From the NCBI GenBank assembly GCA_963738025.1, contig CAVTWA010000020.1:1-64000 (forward strand): a stretch of 64,000 bases of DNA, written 5' to 3'. Shown here piece after piece: positions 59,313-64,000 of the stretch. This DNA is from 20CM-2-55-15 sp963738025. Lineage in GTDB: Bacteria > Acidobacteriota > Terriglobia > 20CM-2-55-15. The notes under the pieces are model-generated. The model was not told where the DNA came from. It was given only the letters and a program-made list of their open reading frames with translations, and did no database searches. The position numbers and the translations under genes are program-made. Positions within the stretch are counted from its first letter, which is position 1; each line of letters begins with the position of its first letter.

Positions 59313-59400
59313 GCTTGAAGAAATGTTCACTGTTCAATGTATCAAAAACGCCAGTCTGCTGCCGCCGGAGATGCAAGGAAAAACCGATGCAGAAGTCCCG

Positions 59401-60089
59401 TTAATCGTATTCTTCGGTGCGTATGCAATCACGTGGCACTCCGAGTTCGGTGAGGTCGCATACCATCGACCAGCACATGGCTGGAGGGCCGCAAGCATAA
59501 AAGACAATGTCGCGGAAGTCCGGAACAACGCTCTGAAGCATGGTCCTGTCGATACGGCCCCGAAGTCCTGTCCACCCGCTGGGGGCCTCCCGCGTGAAGG
59601 TAAAGGAAATGCTTCTGCCAGCTTGCAATAGTCCGGTCAATTCCGACCTATAAATAACGTGTTCAACATCCCGTATGGCATATAGCAACACAAATTCCCT
59701 GGACAACGCCTTCTGGTCGATATGACGCCACATACTCCGAAAAGGCACGATTCCGCTGCCGCCCGCGACCCACATCATCCGCTTATCCTCCAGCAGAAAG
59801 CGTCCGTATGGCCCCTTCAGGGAAAGCGACTCCCCTACCGTCACCTCATCGGTAAGGATCGCAGATACCAGGCCGTCCGGAAGGCGACGCACGGTCAGGT
59901 CAAGTTGCCCTTCCAGCGGACTGGATGCGATGGAGTACGCACGTCGGACCCGTTGGCCCCCGGGAAGCCGAAGCGTGACGTTCACAATTGGCCGGGAATA
60001 AATGTGAACTCCGGCGGACGTGTAAAACGAAGAGTTTTCGTATCGGATGTTTCACAGACGATATCCGTAACGACACCATCAAACTCCAT
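59401..60089 (-). pseudogene. Ferredoxin-NADP reductase-type FAD oxidoreductase, one frameshift
   Basis: MEFDGVVTDIVCETSDTKTL ... FIPGQ is followed, one base out of frame near 59985, by VNVTLRLPGGQRVRRAYSIA (FAD-binding RxYS). LKGPYGRFLLEDKRMMWVAG, GSGIVPFRSM (NAD(P) motif) and YACGPPAMCWSMV follow. There is no 2Fe-2S domain. It is convergent with PPK2 and divergent from the HAD gene. A related fragment lies at 61069. Confidence 0.85.
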
Positions 60090-60160
60090 ACACTGTGAGA
60101 CGGTGACCGGAACGGTAAGACACTGCAGAAGGAAGAACGAGGAAGCCCCGTCAAAAACGC

Positions 60161-60853
60161 TTGCACAATAAGAAGCCAGCCGCACCAGCATTTCTTTTCG
60201 ATCTCGATGGCACTCTCGTCGATACCGTATACCAACACGTTTTGGCGTGGCGGGAGGCTTTGGAGGCGACAGGCATCGAACTGGCGGTGTGGCGCATTCA
60301 CCGCCGGATCGGCATGAGCGGAGGCCTGCTGGTAAACGCTTTATTGCGGGAGACTGGCCGGCAGGTGACTGCCGCCGAAATAACAAACATTCAGCGCCTT
60401 CACACCGAAGCATATGGGCGTTTTGCGAAGCAAGTGCGTGTTCTCCCGGGCGCCAAGGAACTGTTGTCCTACTTATCGCAAGCTGGCGTTCCCTGGGCCA
60501 TCGCAACGAGCGGCCGCAATGAAAATGCTCGACCGGCACTCGATATCCTGGGTGTCGGCCCCGAGGCAACTGTTGTCACTCGAGATCAAGTGCCGTATGC
60601 GAAACCCGACCCGGATTTATTCATCGCTGCGGCAGACCGGCTAGGAATCGAGATACAAGCCGCGGTTGTTGTAGGTGACAGCGTCTGGGATATGTTGGCT
60701 GCCCGGCGAGCAAAAGCATTGAGTGTTGGTTTGCTCTCTGGTGGTTACGGCGAGGATAAACTCGAACGCGCCGGTGCTTACAGGGCTTATGCCGATCCCG
60801 CCGATCTCATGCAGCATCTCGATGAAGTTGGAGTCCGGACCCTCCAGACATAA
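60161..60853 (+). CDS. HAD-superfamily phosphatase/phosphoglucomutase-like
   Basis: 230 residues: motif I FLFDLDGTLVDTVYQHV, motif II IATSGRNEN, Lys in VPYAKPDPDLF and motif IV VVVGDSVWDMLAA. A helical cap sits between motifs I and II, as in phosphoglycolate phosphatase and beta-phosphoglucomutase. The start appears to be TTG 60161. Substrate unknown. Confidence 0.9.
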   Translation: MHNKKPAAPAFLFDLDGTLVDTVYQHVLAWREALEATGIELAVWRIHRRIGMSGGLLVNALLRETGRQVTAAEITNIQRLHTEAYGRFAKQVRVLPGAKELLSYLSQAGVPWAIATSGRNENARPALDILGVGPEATVVTRDQVPYAKPDPDLFIAAADRLGIEIQAAVVVGDSVWDMLAARRAKALSVGLLSGGYGEDKLERAGAYRAYADPADLMQHLDEVGVRTLQT

Positions 60854-61068
60854 CGAACTGGCAACGCACGGCTAATAAATCGCCGTTCAAAGATGACGGT
60901 CAGATCTTTGGAAGGAAACCTAAAACGCGGGCTGAAGAGCGTGTGCGATTAGTTGTGCTTGCTGAAAACCTCATCGGCCTTACGAATGTCAAAGTTGCAA
61001 ACGTGAGGTTGTTACTCTTCTCAGATCGTGCTCGACCTTAATATAGAGTAGAACACGGCGGGAGAAGG

Positions 61069-61340
61069 CTAACAAGACCTCACCGCAAGTTCAACATTTA
61101 CAGGGCTGACGACGTTTTTAGGAAGGACAAAGCCAGAATTCGGAATCCAATGGGCTGCACGCATCGAATACGCTCGACGGACCCGCGTATACGGAGTTAC
61201 GCTGACGGGTACATTGAGGAACTGTCCCGGAGAGAAGGCAACTGCCATAGACTCCAGCTCTAAAAGGAACGACTTTGTTTCACAGTCTCTCCGACTATCG
61301 TGTTTAATCTTCCACTGCTCATGTGGTGTCGAATTCGCGC
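61069..61340 (-). pseudogene. Fragment of a second FNR-type reductase
   Basis: Reads DCETKSFLLELESMAVAFSP, GQFLNVPVSV and TRVRRAYSMRAA, the FAD-binding part of the enzyme at 59401, then degenerates (PVNVELAVRSC) and stops. No NAD(P) domain. It points to an old duplication of the reductase. Confidence 0.6.
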
Positions 61341-61379
61341 CTGACAGCTGACGCTCGTCCAATGTTCGTCACCCGACGG

Positions 61380-61583
61380 TCAAGCCGCTTTCCTGAACTC
61401 TTGCGCCGAAGATTCCTTCATTTTTCGAAGCAAAGTGTCGCTTCGAGCCAGTAATGCATCCAGGTCGGCCTTCATCGTGTGTGCCTTAGCGCGTATGGTT
61501 GCGAGAAGTCCCTGCGCTTCTTCCTGGACGGCGGTGACCTGTGCTTCGCCAAAATGGACAATCGACCACGATGGAATTGCTGA
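61380..61583 (-). CDS. Possible small coiled-coil protein, 5' end unclear
   Basis: The frame reads GEAQVTAVQEEAQGLLATIR, AKAHTMKADLDALLARSD and TLLRKMKESSAQEFRKAA before TGA 61380. It is strongly helical and heptad-like, resembling phasin-type or small stress proteins. No start codon lies upstream before a stop at 61586, so it is truncated or uses a rare start. Confidence 0.35.
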   Translation of the reverse strand, partial: SAIPSWSIVHFGEAQVTAVQEEAQGLLATIRAKAHTMKADLDALLARSDTLLRKMKESSAQEFRKAA

Positions 61584-61698
61584 TCATTCAAGGATTCATA
61601 AACCCGTTGTGATTCGAAATCGTATTATTGAGGGTGTTGTTGCTGCGAAATGTTTGCGAGCATGGTAACGGTGCGTCCATGAAACTTGGTTGCATCCA

Positions 61699-62256
61699 TT
61701 AGGCTGCGCGACGTTCGTAGCGATGGTGCAAGCCACCGACCTCGGGAATCTCCACGATATTTCGCGGTTCCGGTAATTGAATCCGAGGATTCGGGGCGGC
61801 CTTCTCCAAGGACAAATGAGTTCTGGAATCCAGATAGTATCGGAATTATTTTTTCAAAATCCATTTCACATGGCGCTGTCCCAGCACGATAACGTGATTC
61901 AGGCATTCTCGGCGAATACTTCAGATGAGCCGTTCGGCAAAGGGATTTTGCCACGGACTTTTCGGCGCGGTGAGCACCTCTTGGATTCCCATTCCCTGAA
62001 CCCTGTTTCGGAAATGGCTACCGTATACGCCGTCGCGATCCCGTACCAGATATCGCGGTGCAGTGTCATCTGGAAAGGCTTCGATGATCTGCTGCGCCGT
62101 CCATTCGGCCGTGGGATGCTCCGTGACATTCAAATGCAGCACGCGGCGACGTTCATGCGCCACACGGGAAAAACGAACAATACTCTCAAGTGCAGTGTGG
62201 GAACGGTGAAAAAGTCGATGATTTGTCATTCGGGGCCGGGAGCAACTGATAGCCAT
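61699..62256 (-). pseudogene. rve transposase fragment with two in-frame stops
   Basis: The core reads AHERRRVLHLNVTEHPTAEW, RYLVRDRDGVYGSHFRNRVQ (Asp) and SPWQNPFAERLI (Glu), then TGA (expected Gly), SIRRECLNHVIVLGQRH, TAA (expected Tyr) and RYYLDSRTHLSLEKAAPNPR to the end NIVEIPEVGGLHHRYERRAA. The two stops are base substitutions. A frameshift near 62170 separates the IDFFTVPTL segment. The N-terminus is missing. Confidence 0.85.
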
Positions 62257-62529
62257 TTAGGCTGCTTCTTCAAATTCGAGCTGTAGCTGGTCCACGTAGC
62301 ACCAGCCCCATGACTCACCGGGTTCAGCGGAGCGGATGATGGGGTGTTTTACGTGAAGAAAGTGCTTCGTTGCGTGTTTATTCTTCGATGAGTCGCAGCA
62401 ACCGACGTGACCGCAAGTCATGCACATGCGCAGATGCACCCAGTCATCGCCAATCGCGAGGCATTCGTCGCATCCACTACTCCTCGGAGTTACGGGCCGG
62501 ATTGCGTCTATATGTGTACATAGTGGGTT
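62257..62529 (-). CDS. UBP-type zinc-finger protein
   Basis: 91 residues from ATG 62529 (MNPLCTHIDAIRPVTP). Zinc ligands are in CDECLAIGD, MCMTCGHVGCCDSSKNKHA and KHFLHVKHPIIRS, the ZnF_UBP pattern found in many bacteria as a stand-alone protein. The aromatic WGWCYVDQ follows. In eukaryotes the fold binds the ubiquitin C-terminus; the bacterial role is unknown. The next gene upstream is divergent. Confidence 0.88.
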   Translation of the reverse strand, partial: NPLCTHIDAIRPVTPRSSGCDECLAIGDDWVHLRMCMTCGHVGCCDSSKNKHATKHFLHVKHPIIRSAEPGESWGWCYVDQLQLEFEEAA

Positions 62530-62617
62530 CATAATGCGAACTAAGCAGCAAGTCTTCATCCACGCGCTGTAGGACTTCACGAAGCCCCGAGAATCTCAAG
62601 AGCGCGTCAAACTCAGT

Positions 62618-63484
62618 ATGAAGAATCTGAGTCATTCGAACCGCATGGAACTTCGCCGCTTCGGTCACATCGCAAGTCTGGTCCCGATCATCGGTCAAGG
62701 GACCTGGGAAATCGATACGACCGATCGGGCTTCCGTTATCCGGGCTTTGCGTCGGGGTATCGAGCTCGGCATGTCGCACATCGATACGGCAGAAATGTAT
62801 GGCGACGCCGAAGAGATCATCGGCGAGGCGATTGAAGGACGCCGAGACGAAATTTTTCTTGTCTCCAAAGTATTGCCTGACAATGCCTCCCGGTCTGGAA
62901 CGATCGCAGCCTGTGAGCGGTCGCTTGCCCGCCTGAATACCGACCGGCTGGATTGTTACCTGTTGCACTGGCGCGGCAGTTATCCGCTGTAGGACACGAT
63001 TGAGGCGTTCGAACGCCTCCAGAAGCAGGGGAAAATCCTGTCCTGGGGCGTCAGCAATTTCGACGTGCCCGACCTCGAGGAGGCGTGGGAAATTGCCCGC
63101 GGCGGCCGGATGGCGTGCAACCAGGTTTTATACCACCTGCAGGAACGAGCCATCGAGCACCGGGTAATTCCCTGGTGTGAAGCGCATGACGTCGCGGTCG
63201 TCGGCTACTCCCCCTTTGGTCACGGGAATTTCCCCCGTCCGAATAGCGTAGGTGGCCGCATCCTGCGAGATATCGCGGCGGCCCACGGCGCAACACCGCG
63301 CCAGGTCGCGCTGCGGTTTTTAACGCGGCGTCCGCCCCTGTTCACGATTCCGAAGGCCGGCAAACCCGACCACATGGCCGAAAATGCCGGAGCCGGAGCG
63401 CTAAAGCTAAGTGCCGCCGAGATCGCGCGCATCGACGCGGCCTTTCCGCTAGGCCCTCCGCCGCGCGAATTGCCGGTGATTTGA
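62618..63484 (+). pseudogene. Aldo/keto reductase with in-frame TAG
   Basis: DkgA/YtbE-type AKR: catalytic Asp and Tyr in DTAEMYGDAEEIIG, Lys in FLVSKVLPDN, His in YLLHWRGSYPL, then TAG (62990; GAG expected), DTIEAFERLQKQGKILSWGV, SNFDVPDL and the NADP-binding end TIPKAGKPDHMAEN. The frame is unbroken except for the stop. Met at 62645 is the likelier start. NADPH-dependent reduction of aldehydes or ketones is expected if the stop is suppressed or absent. Confidence 0.85.
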
Positions 63485-63560
63485 AAAGGAATCCGACTGT
63501 AGGTGCGGTTCGTGCACGAGAACTTGGTACCGGCAAGCCCGACATTAACAGGAGTAAAGC

Positions 63561-64000
63561 ATGATATCGAAATCTCAACTGGAGCCCCTTGTCCGGCGAG
63601 AGCCGGTGCCTGAAAGTCCGGTACTGAGTCTGTATCTGGACGTGGATCAAAGCAAGGCAAGCAACCTCAACCGCAACTTTGAGACCGCTCTTAAAGACAT
63701 GCTGTGCTCGGTCGAGGCGCCGTTGCAAGGACCGCAGCGGGAGCACTTCGCAGCCGATTCTGCGCGCTCATTGGAGTTTGTCTCCGACCTCGAACCATCC
63801 GGCAAAGGACTCATTCTCTTTGCCGACGTTTCGGAAGGTTTTTTCTGGTCCCGTGAGGTCCAAGTCCCGGTACGCAACAATGCCCGTTGGAGCGACACTC
63901 CGTATGTGAAGCCACTGTTCATGTTGCTTGACGATTACGAGCGCTACGGGGTTGTCCTTGTCGACAAAGAACGTGGCCGGTTGTTCACCGTCTTCATGGG
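63561..64000 (+). CDS. baeRF/VLRF1-type release-factor-like protein, cut by window end
   Basis: ATG 63561 follows GGAG. The frame is open to the end of the window (147 residues). It starts MISKSQLEPLVRREPVPESP, VLSLYLDVDQSKASNLNRNF, with FADVSEGFFWSREV and the strand pattern YGVVLVDKERGRLFTVFMG. This is the N-terminal domain of bacterial homologues of archaeo-eukaryotic release factor eRF1 (host-attachment or baeRF families), implicated in ribosome rescue or stress. The C-terminal domain lies outside the window. Confidence 0.75.
   Translation, partial: MISKSQLEPLVRREPVPESPVLSLYLDVDQSKASNLNRNFETALKDMLCSVEAPLQGPQREHFAADSARSLEFVSDLEPSGKGLILFADVSEGFFWSREVQVPVRNNARWSDTPYVKPLFMLLDDYERYGVVLVDKERGRLFTVFM

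Overview
The window looks like a chromosomal segment of an Acidobacteriota bacterium, probably of the Solibacteres/Bryobacterales or Vicinamibacteria type. The evidence is a very large carboxypeptidase-regulatory/TonB (Oar-like) receptor divergent from a DUF1587/1595/1592/1588/1585 cytochrome protein, a Tat-type DUF1552 protein and an ankyrin protein. That combination is typical of soil Acidobacteria. This is inferred from families only; there is no rRNA or marker gene in the window.

Layout. (1) 1-2.6 kb: a decayed three-gene serine-recombinase cassette beside an rve-transposase tail. (2) 2.7-4.0 kb: the 3' half of a tRNA-Lys(CTT), a terminator, six GGGGGCAAA-type repeats and a tyrosine integrase, which together look like one end of an integrated element. 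(3) 4.1-17.7 kb: a redox/detoxification block with alpha/beta hydrolases, DJ-1/PfpI, VOC, alcohol dehydrogenase, a FAD disulfide reductase, SnoaL-like, enoyl-CoA hydratase, and a TetR regulator with two SDR genes that share a near-identical operator/promoter. (4) 18.2-27.7 kb: a nested IS graveyard. An IS21-type istA/istB pair is split by an IS256-type element (in istA) and by a second serine-recombinase cassette, placed exactly at the Walker A codons of istB; an IS3-type element abuts the istB 3' part. An rve transposase follows. (5) 28.8-44.7 kb: the Acidobacteria-type outer-membrane/periplasmic block: TonB receptor, multi-DUF cytochrome protein, DUF1552, ankyrin, a second collapsed receptor, a GH88/GH105-like hydrolase, an MBL-fold/cytochrome fusion and a second ankyrin gene. 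(6) 44.7-57.1 kb: two copies of a 1.16 kb deletion-derivative element enclosing an alpha-oxoamine synthase, a hybrid sensor kinase, an epimerase and a TPR gene hit by a MITE and an IS1380 element. (7) 57.1-64 kb: PPK2, HAD phosphatase, flavin reductase, GH15 remnant, UBP zinc finger, aldo/keto reductase and a release-factor-like (baeRF) gene cut by the window end.

Decay is the overriding theme. More than twenty otherwise recognisable genes carry single-base frameshifts, in-frame stops or large deletions, in mobile and in ordinary genes alike. Some could be sequencing error, but substitutions to stop codons, internal deletions, and insertions with target duplications are real damage. The best-supported structural findings are two small palindromic elements with target duplications (one restores a TPR reading frame when removed), the insertion of a recombinase cassette into the P-loop of istB, the duplicated TetR operator, and the tRNA half-site with its integrase.
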